64,000 nucleotides of DNA from assembly GCF_034347405.1 (NCBI RefSeq), contig NZ_CP133778.1, forward strand, positions 1,302,001 to 1,366,000, in the 5' to 3' direction. Positions 25,319-33,986 of this stretch are shown here, piece after piece; the stretch's first letter is position 1, and every line of letters starts with the position of its first letter. Made by a program: the position numbers and the translations under genes. A model generated the notes under the pieces. It had not been told where the DNA came from. It was given only the letters and a program-made list of their open reading frames with translations, and did no database searches. Source of the stretch: Pseudomonas sp. CCC3.1 (GTDB lineage Bacteria > Pseudomonadota > Gammaproteobacteria > Pseudomonadales > Pseudomonadaceae).

Positions 25319-27064
25319 TCAAGGTGCGGGCTGACTGTGGGGAAACAACAAATCAATAAAGCGCTCGGCGGTGGGCTGGGGTTCATGGTTGGCCAGGCCT
25401 GCACGTTCGTTGGCTTCGATAAAGACGTAATCGGGTTGATCGGCGGCGGGCACCATCATGTCCAGTCCAACCACCGGAATATCCAGTGCGCGAGCTGCGC
25501 GAATCGCCGCATCGGCCAGTACCGGGTGAAGCGTTGCCGTGACGTCTTCAAGGCAGCCGCCCGTGTGCAAGTTGGCGGTGCGTCGCACGGCCAGTAATTG
25601 GCCAGCGGGCAGGACGCTGTCGTACTCATACCCCGCGGCCTGCACGGCCCGCAGGGTTTCAGCGTCCAGTGGGATCCGGCTTTCGCCCTGTGTCGCCGCT
25701 TGGCGACGGCGGCTTTGGGCCTCGATCAATTGCTGGACGTTGTGCTGACCATCGCCGATCACTTGCGCCGGGCGCCGTATGGCGGCCGCAACCACGTCAA
25801 AACCGATCACCACGATGCGCAGGTCGTGACCTTCGTGAAAGCTTTCGAGCAGCACCCGGCTGTCAAAGGCTTGGGCCGCCTTGATTGCTTCTTGCACGTG
25901 CTCAATGGTTTGCAGGTCGACAGCCACGCCATTGCCTTGTTCGCCATCCAGTGGTTTGACCACCACTCGCCCGTGCTCTTCCAGAAACGCCAGGTTGTCA
26001 TCGGCATTGCCCGCACGCTGTTGCGTCGGCACGTTCAAGCCCGCATTGCTCAACACGCCATGGGTCAGGCTTTTGTCCTGGCACAGGCTCATGCTGATGG
26101 CGCTGGTCAGGTCGCTCAGCGATTCGCGGCAACGAATGCGCCGCCCCCCGTGGTTGAGCGTGAACAGCCCAGCGCTGGCGTCATCAATATGCACATCAAT
26201 TCCGCGCTTATAAGCCTCTTCCACCAGAATCCGCGCATAGGGATTAAGCCCCGCTTGCGGGCCCGGGCCGAGAAACAGTGGCTGATTGATGCCGTTTTTA
26301 CGTTTGATGGCAAACGTCGACAACGTGCGAAAACCCAGCTTGTTGTAGAGACTTTTCGCTTGCAGGTTGTCATGCAGCACCGACAAGTCGAGGTAACTCA
26401 AACCCCGGCTCATAAAGTGCTCGACCAAGTGTCGCACCAACACTTCGCCTACGCCGGGGCGCGAGCATTGCGGGTCAACGGCCAGGCACCACAGGCTGCT
26501 GCCGTTTTCGGGGTCATGAAAAGCGGTGTGATGATTCAAGCCCATTACGCTGCCAATCACCGCGCCGCTGTCTTCGTCCTCGGCCAGCCAGTACACGGGA
26601 CCGCCTTTGTGCCGCACCGTGAGTAAGTGCGGGTCGACAGGCAACATGTTGCGCGCCTGATACAACGTATTGACTGCGCTCCAGTCGGCTTCATTGTGTA
26701 CGCGACGAATGCGGAAACCGCGAAACACCCGGGTCGCCGGGCGGTAATCGGTAAACCACAGGCGCAACGTGTCCGAAGGGTCGAGAAACAACTGTTGCGG
26801 TGATTGCGCCAATACTTGCTGGGGGGCCGCAACGTACAGCGCTATGTCGCGTTCACCTGTTTGCTCGTTTAGAAGCTCGTCGGCCAAGCTGGCCGGATCG
26901 GGAAAAGTGTGCCCGATCAGCACCCGGCCCCAGCCACAGTGCACGGCGGCAGGCGTTGTGCCCAGTTCGCCACCATCTTCGGCAAGGCGTGCTTGCAAGC
27001 GCTCATAAGAGGGCGTTTGGCCACGTATCAGGCGTTGGCTGTAAGCCGTAGCAAGGGGTTTCAT
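25319..27064 (-). CDS. ngg: N-acetylglutaminylglutamine synthetase
   Basis: Ngg builds N-acetylglutaminylglutamine, the backbone of the compatible solute NAGGN. The 581-residue protein joins an N-terminal acetyltransferase (GNAT) domain, with DLSVLHDNLQAKSLYNKLGF near residue 225, to a C-terminal ATP-grasp ligase related to cyanophycin synthetase (GRVVVKPLDGEQGNGVAVD near residue 365). It sits only 3 bases after asnO, whose amidotransferase completes the molecule. Confidence 0.94.
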   Translation of the reverse strand: MKPLATAYSQRLIRGQTPSYERLQARLAEDGGELGTTPAAVHCGWGRVLIGHTFPDPASLADELLNEQTGERDIALYVAAPQQVLAQSPQQLFLDPSDTLRLWFTDYRPATRVFRGFRIRRVHNEADWSAVNTLYQARNMLPVDPHLLTVRHKGGPVYWLAEDEDSGAVIGSVMGLNHHTAFHDPENGSSLWCLAVDPQCSRPGVGEVLVRHLVEHFMSRGLSYLDLSVLHDNLQAKSLYNKLGFRTLSTFAIKRKNGINQPLFLGPGPQAGLNPYARILVEEAYKRGIDVHIDDASAGLFTLNHGGRRIRCRESLSDLTSAISMSLCQDKSLTHGVLSNAGLNVPTQQRAGNADDNLAFLEEHGRVVVKPLDGEQGNGVAVDLQTIEHVQEAIKAAQAFDSRVLLESFHEGHDLRIVVIGFDVVAAAIRRPAQVIGDGQHNVQQLIEAQSRRRQAATQGESRIPLDAETLRAVQAAGYEYDSVLPAGQLLAVRRTANLHTGGCLEDVTATLHPVLADAAIRAARALDIPVVGLDMMVPAADQPDYVFIEANERAGLANHEPQPTAERFIDLLFPHSQPAP

Positions 27065-27067
27065 GGT

Positions 27068-28840
27068 TCAGATTCCTTGTTCGCTCAGCCACAGATTCAG
27101 TGCTGCCAATTGCCACAGTTTGGAACCGTTCAGCGGCGTCAGTTGGCTGTCCGGATGGCTCAGCAAGCGGTCGAGCATGGCTGGCTGAAACAGGCCGCGA
27201 TCCTGGCTCGGGTCCAACAGCAAATCGCGGACCCAATTGCGCGTGTTGCCTTCCAGATGCTTAAGCCCCGGCACCGGGAAGTACCCTTTTTTGCGGTCGA
27301 TGACTTCGCTGGGGATCACTTTTCGGGCGGCTTCCTTGAGCACGTGCTTGCCGCCATTGGGCAACTTGAAGCGCGCCGGAATCCGTGCTGACAGTTCAGC
27401 CAGGCGGTAGTCAAGAAACGGCGTCCGCGCTTCAAGGCCCCAGGCCATGGTCATGTTGTCGACCCGCTTGACCGGGTCATCCACCAGCATCACCGTGCTG
27501 TCCAGACGCAGCGCCTTGTCGACGCCCGCGACCGCGCCGGGCTGGGCAAAATGCTCGCGCACAAAGTCCCCGGCAGCATCGTTGGCAGTCAACCATTGGG
27601 GCTGTACCGTGGCCTGGTACTCGGCATAACTGCGATCAAAAAACGCTTCGCGGTAAGCCGCGTAAGGGTCGCTGGCGCCGTCGACTTGCGGGTACCAGTG
27701 GTAACCGGCAAACAGTTCATCAGCGCCTTGGCCGCTTTGTACCACCTTGCAATGTTTGGCCACTTCACGTGACAACAAGTAAAAGGCGATGCAATCGTGG
27801 CTGACCATCGGCTCGCTCATGGCCCGAAAGGCCGCAGGCAACTGCTCGATGATTTCGTTTTCGCCAATGCGTAACTGGTGGTGACGGGTGCCGTAATGCT
27901 CGGCTATCAGATCCGAATACTCGAATTCATTACCGCGCTCGCCGCCCGCGTCTTCAAAGCCAATGGAAAAGGTCGACAGGTCTTGTACGCCAACTTCGCG
28001 CAGCAAACCGACCAGCAGGCTGGAGTCGACGCCACCCGACAGCAGCACCCCGACATCCACAGCCGCGCGTTGGCGAATGGCAACGGCTTCACGGGTGCTG
28101 TCCAGTACGCGTTCGCGCCAGTCTTCAAACGTCAGATTCGTCTCATCTGCATGTGGGCCGTAGGGCAGAGTCCACCAGGTTTTCTGCTCGGTGGTGCCGT
28201 CAGCGTCGATGCGAAGCCACGTGGCAGGCGGCAGTTTTTCAATGCCAGCGACCAAGGTGCGTGGCGCGGGTACCACAGCGTGGAAGTTCAGGTAATGGTT
28301 CAGCGCGACCGGGTCGAGCATCGGATTAATATCGCCGCCCTTGAGCAGCGCGGGCAGGGTGGAGGCAAAGCGCAGGCGTTCGCCGGTGCGCGACAGGTAC
28401 AGCGGCTTCACGCCCAGCCGGTCACGGGCAATGAACAATCGTTGGGTGTCACGCTCCCAAATGGCGAAGGCAAACATACCATTGAGCTTGGGCAGCAGGG
28501 CTTCGCCCCACGCGTGGTAGCCCTTGAGCAACACCTCGGTGTCACCTTCTGAATAAAAGGCGTAGCCGAGCTTTTCCAGTTCGGCGCGCAGCTCAGGGTA
28601 GTTGTAAATCGCCCCGTTAAACGCCAGTGAAAGGCCCAATGGGCTGTCGATCATCGGCTGCGCCGAGCCGTCGGACAAATCCATGATCTTAAGGCGACGA
28701 TGGCCCAGGGCTATCGGCCCTTGGCTATGAAAACCCCAGGCATCGGGGCCACGTGGAGCGAGGTGGTGGGTGATGCGTTCGATGGCTGCCAAATCGGCAG
28801 GTTGATGATCAAAACGTAACTCGCCAGCTAATCCGCACAT
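27068..28840 (-). CDS. asnO: N-acetylglutaminylglutamine amidotransferase, asparagine synthetase-like
   Basis: AsnO amidates the NAGGN dipeptide. The 590-residue protein has an N-terminal class II glutaminase domain whose nucleophile is Cys2 (MCGLAGELRFD), so the start must be at 28840 although the frame is open 45 codons further. The C-terminal half is an asparagine synthetase domain with the PP-loop LLSGGVDSSLLVGLL near residue 270. An AAGGA ribosome site lies about 10 bases upstream. It is the first gene of the three-gene operon, which is osmotically induced in studied relatives. Confidence 0.94.
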   Translation of the reverse strand: MCGLAGELRFDHQPADLAAIERITHHLAPRGPDAWGFHSQGPIALGHRRLKIMDLSDGSAQPMIDSPLGLSLAFNGAIYNYPELRAELEKLGYAFYSEGDTEVLLKGYHAWGEALLPKLNGMFAFAIWERDTQRLFIARDRLGVKPLYLSRTGERLRFASTLPALLKGGDINPMLDPVALNHYLNFHAVVPAPRTLVAGIEKLPPATWLRIDADGTTEQKTWWTLPYGPHADETNLTFEDWRERVLDSTREAVAIRQRAAVDVGVLLSGGVDSSLLVGLLREVGVQDLSTFSIGFEDAGGERGNEFEYSDLIAEHYGTRHHQLRIGENEIIEQLPAAFRAMSEPMVSHDCIAFYLLSREVAKHCKVVQSGQGADELFAGYHWYPQVDGASDPYAAYREAFFDRSYAEYQATVQPQWLTANDAAGDFVREHFAQPGAVAGVDKALRLDSTVMLVDDPVKRVDNMTMAWGLEARTPFLDYRLAELSARIPARFKLPNGGKHVLKEAARKVIPSEVIDRKKGYFPVPGLKHLEGNTRNWVRDLLLDPSQDRGLFQPAMLDRLLSHPDSQLTPLNGSKLWQLAALNLWLSEQGI

Positions 28841-29159
28841 GGTGTGTAAATCCTTGGTTTCTGCGCATGTGTTGCTACCGGTATGACTCGGCGCGATTGC
28901 GGCGCGCCGGGTAGCGCTTGGGCCCGGTTTTAAAGAGCGATGCCGCTTTGTGTGCATCGCCAGCCCGTGCGGCACGACGCTGAAAAGCTACGTGTCGCGA
29001 TGAATGACCGTGGTTTATCGAGTCACTCAAGGCGCGATCGTTCAAAAAAAATTACCGATGGTCATTGAGTGCAACGGTCATATTTATCTATGTCATCGGC
29101 TGGGTTTCGCAGCGTTAGGTTAGGGGTTCGCTTCCACATCGACCTATAGAAGACCTGAT
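28841..29159. other. Divergent promoter region of the NAGGN operon and the NEL/LRR gene
   Basis: No gene is credible in these 319 bases. The left part must hold the asnO leader and promoter; the right part holds an AT-rich stretch (29040-29100, with A8 and TATTTATCTAT-like sequence) suited to a promoter for the large plus-strand gene. I cannot assign boxes with confidence. Confidence 0.4.
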
Positions 29160-32100
29160 ATGACGCCCATTCCCGACAGGCTGCCGCTCAATGCACGCGA
29201 CGCCACGCTCAGCGATCTTGAACCTCTGGAGCTTGCCTACAGCCACATGCCCAAATGGCTGCTGGACGCTGAGCCTGGGGTTATTGATGCCCTGAATGCG
29301 GCCATGGCTCAAAGCCGCGCCTACCATGAACAGGTCGGCAAAAAATTCAGCCAGCTGCAAAGCGTTGAGTCCTACTGCGGTGCAGTGCTGGAGGCAGAGC
29401 TCAAGCGTGAGTTTGCGCTGCGACTTGATATTCACCATGACCAATTGGCGGTGGTGCATGAACGCCTGATCACCGATGACACGCTGTTAACCACGGTGCG
29501 TCATCGGCTGGAGCATGATGAGCCCAAGTCATTGCTATGGGCAGCGTTGCAAAATTTTTCCGCCGATGAAGCCCTGGCCGATGGTTTCCATGCCCAGAGT
29601 CATATTCGCCTGGACGGCCATCCCGAGCACTTGAGCCCACTCAAACCCCATTATTTTGCGGCGGTGTGTCGGAAGCTGGACCTGGGGGCCCACTACCAAA
29701 CGTATCTACAGACGTTTCTCGGGGTGGCCGCTACGGGGGAGTCGAACCCCAACGCGACCCAGTTGGCGACCGAGTCAAACCTCAGGTTGCTGAAAACCTA
29801 TGACATGCAGGTGGATGCGCATATCGCATTCCTTAAGAAAAACATCGACGAAACTGCCTATAAGGCGCTGGTTGCTGTGTTGGTCGCGCCTTCGCCAACG
29901 GCTTCCGCCGCCTCGGCCAGACTCGATGGCAAGCCCGTAGTGCTCAGTTCAATCAATCTGCTCGATACGGCCATTGATGGGGTGGTGATTTTTTCATCGG
30001 ATACGTTGTTGCTGCATCCGGGTAACCGGCTGATTGCTTATATCCCCAATGACCCAGTGGCTCCTTTTTTTGAGTTCAGTTCTCTGCAGGTGTTTACAGA
30101 CGAGTTGAGGCAACGTCTCCAAGACCCGGACTACGTCAGTTTTTTTTCAAGGTTTGTCGCGTTGAGTGTGCGCGCAACCTTTGTCAAAAAGCTCAAGGAG
30201 CACCCGGTGCATTTGAGTTTGACGGCCAATGTTTTAAGCCACAGCGCGGCTCATTATTTGTGTGCGGCTCAACTCAAGAACATGTTTGCCGATGCTCAAT
30301 TGCTGGCGGTTCCGACCGGTGTGCTGGATGAGCGCCTGCGAGAAGAGCGCTGGCAGTTGTACAAAGGCGTCGGCTTGCTGCTGATCAATGTCGCGGCGCT
30401 GTTTGTTCCGGTCTTGGGCGATGTGATGCTTGCGGTGGCTATTGGTGACATGCTCAAGGAGGTCTACGAAGGGGTAGAGGACTGGACGCAAGGCGACACG
30501 GATCATGCGCGAGAACACCTGCTGAATGTCGCCAGGGATATAGCCGTCAATGTGGCGGTGGTGGTGGGCGCTGCCGTAGTCAAAGAAGCGGCGAGTCGTT
30601 TGAGTCAGGCCACCCGGGCTCACTTCGAAGGTTTCGAAACCATAAAGCGCGAGGACGACGCTGTCCGGCTGTGGAACCGCAACCTTGAACACTATGAGAG
30701 CCCGACCGCCCACGCGCACCGCTACACGGCGGACTCGCGGGGGTTTTTCACCCACGATGCAAAGCGGCACATCACAGTTGATGCAAAGCATTACCCCGTT
30801 GAGTTTGACCGTGCACTGGGGCAGTGGCGCATCTCCCATGCGCGAAGACCACAGGCCTTTAAGCCCGCATTGCTGCATAACGGAGACGGCGCCTGGCAGC
30901 ATGCTCATGAACAGCCGTTGGAGTGGCAAGGCAGCGCGACGTTATTGGGCCGGTTGGGGGGCGCTGCGGCCACACTTGATGAGCGGACCCTGGAGCAGGT
31001 TCGGCAGTTGACCCATACCAGTGAGGAGGTCATGCGTCGAGTGCACCTGGAAAACCTGCTGCCACCCCCTTTACTGGCAATCACCCTCAAGCGCTTCGAA
31101 ATCGACCGGACGTTGACGGCCTTTGCCGAACAGATGAGCACCCCCCAGTACAACGCTGCGCACTGGGGGCACTGGCAGATGAGCCTGTTGCCCTACCTGG
31201 AGAAATGGCCCGTTGGCAAAGGTCTTGTTGTGGTAGACGAGGCGGGCGGCACGTTGGCGCGTTACGGCAGTACGCTGTGGCCGACGACCTCGCAGATCAA
31301 CCTGACGCAGGCTGTCGTGCATGACGGCAAGCTACTGGAGGCCGTGCTCGCAGCGTTGCCCAGTGCTGAAGGCAAGGCATTGCTGAGTCATGAATTGAGG
31401 CAATCAGCGGAACCGGCGTCGGCCTTGGCTAAAACGCTCGCAGGCTATCTGCAGGACAACAGAAAGGCGGTGTTTGAGCGTTTCTACCAGGCCTTTAATG
31501 TCTCCCGCGCGCCCGAAGCCAAATCCATCGAAGCGGTGTTTCCCGGCTTGCCTCATGCCGTGACTCAGGCACTGGCTGAGTCAGCCAACTCCGCGCAACG
31601 CGATGTTTTGCGTACCGTCAAAGTCCCACTGAAAATGGCCGAAACAGCCCGTTATTACTTGCGCGAAGCCAGGCTGGATCGGGCTATCGAGGGGTTTTAC
31701 TTACAGGGTCAGGCGACTGCGGATACTGAACGATTAATGCTGCACTTTCTGGAGCGCTTGCCGGGTTGGCCGGCCGATGTGCCGTGGGAAGTACGCACCG
31801 ATTCGCTTCAAGGTCCGCTCACTCGCCGTCTTGGCAATAGCGTGTTCACCGCCCCGCGCGTGCTGGTGAAAACGGCGCAGGGAGTTTTGCGTTATAAGCC
31901 AAGAGGGTCGGTTTACACCCTGGAGCCGGGAACGTCGGCCTCACTGTCTGATGCCATTTTTCAATCATTGACAGCCTTGGAGCGTGAACGCATGGGGCTT
32001 GACGCTTTGAGGGGCCGTGAAGCCTTTAACGAAGCCATCGCCGCGCAGGCGGCTAATGCGCGTCAGGAATCAGCCCAGGTGCTAGGGATGCAGCCGCTCA

Positions 32101-33986
32101 AACCCGGCTTTAAGCCACCCAGCGTGATGCCTGACGGGCGAATCGGCTATCCCTTGTGCGGCCTCGACGCTGGCGGGCATTCCAGTGCTTTGCAGCGTCG
32201 AGTGCGTGAATTGTTTCCGGAGTACAACCAGGACCAAGTGCTGGATTATCTCGACATATTGGTCGAGAGCGGGGTTGCGCCTTTGCAGGCATTGCGTGAG
32301 CGCAAGCGCGTCAGAACTTCATTGCGCAAATGCCTGCAAGTCTGGATCGACGCCACGCCCTCAGAAATTCCTCTGGCGCATTCGCCCGTTGATCATGCTG
32401 AAGATCGCTATCAGGCCGCCGGAATAATCGAGCGTATCTGGCGCAGACACCCCACGTTTTACCCACAGGCGGACAGTGGCGAAGGTCGCACCTTGAACCT
32501 GAGTGGCTTGCGGGTCGGCAGTTTCCCTGCATTGCCGGTCATGGCTGACTTCACCCATATTCGGGTGCTCAAGCTGAACAACATGAATTGCAAGAGCACT
32601 GTGGATGGATTTCTTGAGCATTTCAGCGGCGTTGAAGTGCTGGAAATGGACAATAACCAGATAAACAACCTGCCGTCGCAATTGAAAGGGATGGTCAATT
32701 TGCGCAGTTTATCCATGGCTCAAAATGAGCTGTTCATGAGTGCCCATAATCAATCGGTATTGCAGGGCCTGAGCACGCTGGAAGTGCTTAATCTCAACGA
32801 CAATTTTCTAGGCCCCGAACTCAATCTCAATCCGTTTGGCTATTTACGTCGCGTCTATTTACGCCGTACCTGGATCCAGCAGTGGCCTGAAGGCCTTGCA
32901 AGTCGGCCACTGCTGGAGGCCGCGGACCTGCGACAAAACCAGATTGCCGATATTCCGGAAGATATTTTTCAGACATCACCCAGGGTCACCCGCAATGTCA
33001 CGTTATCGAACAATCCGCTGTCAACCTCCAGCAGGCTGCGTTTGGCGCGCTTTGTCATGCAAGGCGGTAGCACCATGGGGGTCGACAGTGAAGAACTGCT
33101 CAGTGAGGCCGCCGCTTTTGAGTTCTGGACCGCAGGCATCACCAACCATGAGCGCAGCAGGCGTGAGCTTCTGTGGAATACCCTGAAGGCTGAGCCCAAT
33201 AGTGAAGACTTCTTCAATGTGCTCAGCCGCTTGACCATCACCGCGGATGCTCAAAGTGTCCGTCAGGATCTGAGCCGTCGTGTGTGGGAAATCATAGAAG
33301 CGGCCAATGAAAATCCTGATTTGCGCCGAAATCTGATCGATATCGCAGCGGCCCCGCGCAGTTGTACCGACAGCGTGGCCTTGAGTTTCAGTGCCTTGGA
33401 AATACAAATGGAGCTGGGTCGGATATCCATCGACCCGACGCGTCAGGCCAGCGATTTAATTGACCTGGGCAGGCGTTTGTACCGACTGGATAAACTCACA
33501 AAAATCGCCTCTGAGCATTACACCCTGCAGATGGCGACCGGTGGAGGTATCGCTGATGAGCTTGAAGTGCATCTGGCGTACCGCGTTGGCTTGGCCAGGT
33601 CCCTGGACCTGCCAGGCCAACCGCAAGGCATGATGTTCAATGCCTTGGCAGGTGTCTCCGCAGAGGACCTGAACACCGCGCAGGTTCAGGTCGCCAGCGG
33701 TGAAAAATCCTCTGAGTTGAACACGTTTATCAGTTCACTGGATTACTGGAGAGCGTATTTGATTGAGCGCGACAAAGCCGACTATCTGGTCATGACTGAG
33801 CCTTTTCACGACGAGTTGAATACGCTCCTGAAGCGTTCGCCAGAAATGTCCAGCGCCCGCTATTTGAGCATGGTCACCGGGATTCGCCACAGGATGGATG
33901 CCAGGGTAGATGCCTGGTGCCTGAATAAAACCAATGAGTGGGTGGGCGCGGGCAAGGCGCCTCCATCTCCCTCTACAGACCTTTGA
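29160..33986 (+). CDS. Giant DUF6543/LRR/NEL-type E3 ubiquitin ligase-like protein
   Basis: This 1608-residue protein has the plan of the Pseudomonas toxin-like family: a long helical N-terminal part (about 1-1100, DUF6543-like) with hydrophobic segments at about 405-433 and 461-476, then leucine-rich repeats at about 1112-1290 (for example LKLNNMNCK, LEMDNNQINNLP, LNLNDNFLG), then a C-terminal NEL-like domain (about 1300-1600). NEL domains of Shigella IpaH and Salmonella SspH2 are cysteine-type E3 ubiquitin ligases with a CxD motif; here Cys1402 and Asp1404 stand in RSCTDSVALSF. No signal peptide is visible. The start has a weak GAAG ribosome site. The gene's tail overlaps the convergent mnmC by 14 bases. 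The domain calls are from pattern recognition; secretion route and target are not known. Confidence 0.85.
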   Translation: MTPIPDRLPLNARDATLSDLEPLELAYSHMPKWLLDAEPGVIDALNAAMAQSRAYHEQVGKKFSQLQSVESYCGAVLEAELKREFALRLDIHHDQLAVVHERLITDDTLLTTVRHRLEHDEPKSLLWAALQNFSADEALADGFHAQSHIRLDGHPEHLSPLKPHYFAAVCRKLDLGAHYQTYLQTFLGVAATGESNPNATQLATESNLRLLKTYDMQVDAHIAFLKKNIDETAYKALVAVLVAPSPTASAASARLDGKPVVLSSINLLDTAIDGVVIFSSDTLLLHPGNRLIAYIPNDPVAPFFEFSSLQVFTDELRQRLQDPDYVSFFSRFVALSVRATFVKKLKEHPVHLSLTANVLSHSAAHYLCAAQLKNMFADAQLLAVPTGVLDERLREERWQLYKGVGLLLINVAALFVPVLGDVMLAVAIGDMLKEVYEGVEDWTQGDTDHAREHLLNVARDIAVNVAVVVGAAVVKEAASRLSQATRAHFEGFETIKREDDAVRLWNRNLEHYESPTAHAHRYTADSRGFFTHDAKRHITVDAKHYPVEFDRALGQWRISHARRPQAFKPALLHNGDGAWQHAHEQPLEWQGSATLLGRLGGAAATLDERTLEQVRQLTHTSEEVMRRVHLENLLPPPLLAITLKRFEIDRTLTAFAEQMSTPQYNAAHWGHWQMSLLPYLEKWPVGKGLVVVDEAGGTLARYGSTLWPTTSQINLTQAVVHDGKLLEAVLAALPSAEGKALLSHELRQSAEPASALAKTLAGYLQDNRKAVFERFYQAFNVSRAPEAKSIEAVFPGLPHAVTQALAESANSAQRDVLRTVKVPLKMAETARYYLREARLDRAIEGFYLQGQATADTERLMLHFLERLPGWPADVPWEVRTDSLQGPLTRRLGNSVFTAPRVLVKTAQGVLRYKPRGSVYTLEPGTSASLSDAIFQSLTALERERMGLDALRGREAFNEAIAAQAANARQESAQVLGMQPLKPGFKPPSVMPDGRIGYPLCGLDAGGHSSALQRRVRELFPEYNQDQVLDYLDILVESGVAPLQALRERKRVRTSLRKCLQVWIDATPSEIPLAHSPVDHAEDRYQAAGIIERIWRRHPTFYPQADSGEGRTLNLSGLRVGSFPALPVMADFTHIRVLKLNNMNCKSTVDGFLEHFSGVEVLEMDNNQINNLPSQLKGMVNLRSLSMAQNELFMSAHNQSVLQGLSTLEVLNLNDNFLGPELNLNPFGYLRRVYLRRTWIQQWPEGLASRPLLEAADLRQNQIADIPEDIFQTSPRVTRNVTLSNNPLSTSSRLRLARFVMQGGSTMGVDSEELLSEAAAFEFWTAGITNHERSRRELLWNTLKAEPNSEDFFNVLSRLTITADAQSVRQDLSRRVWEIIEAANENPDLRRNLIDIAAAPRSCTDSVALSFSALEIQMELGRISIDPTRQASDLIDLGRRLYRLDKLTKIASEHYTLQMATGGGIADELEVHLAYRVGLARSLDLPGQPQGMMFNALAGVSAEDLNTAQVQVASGEKSSELNTFISSLDYWRAYLIERDKADYLVMTEPFHDELNTLLKRSPEMSSARYLSMVTGIRHRMDARVDAWCLNKTNEWVGAGKAPPSPSTDL

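Noticed and set aside
28841..28975. Longer asnO start 45 codons upstream
   Set aside because: Class II glutaminases need Cys directly after the initiator Met, which fixes the start at 28840.
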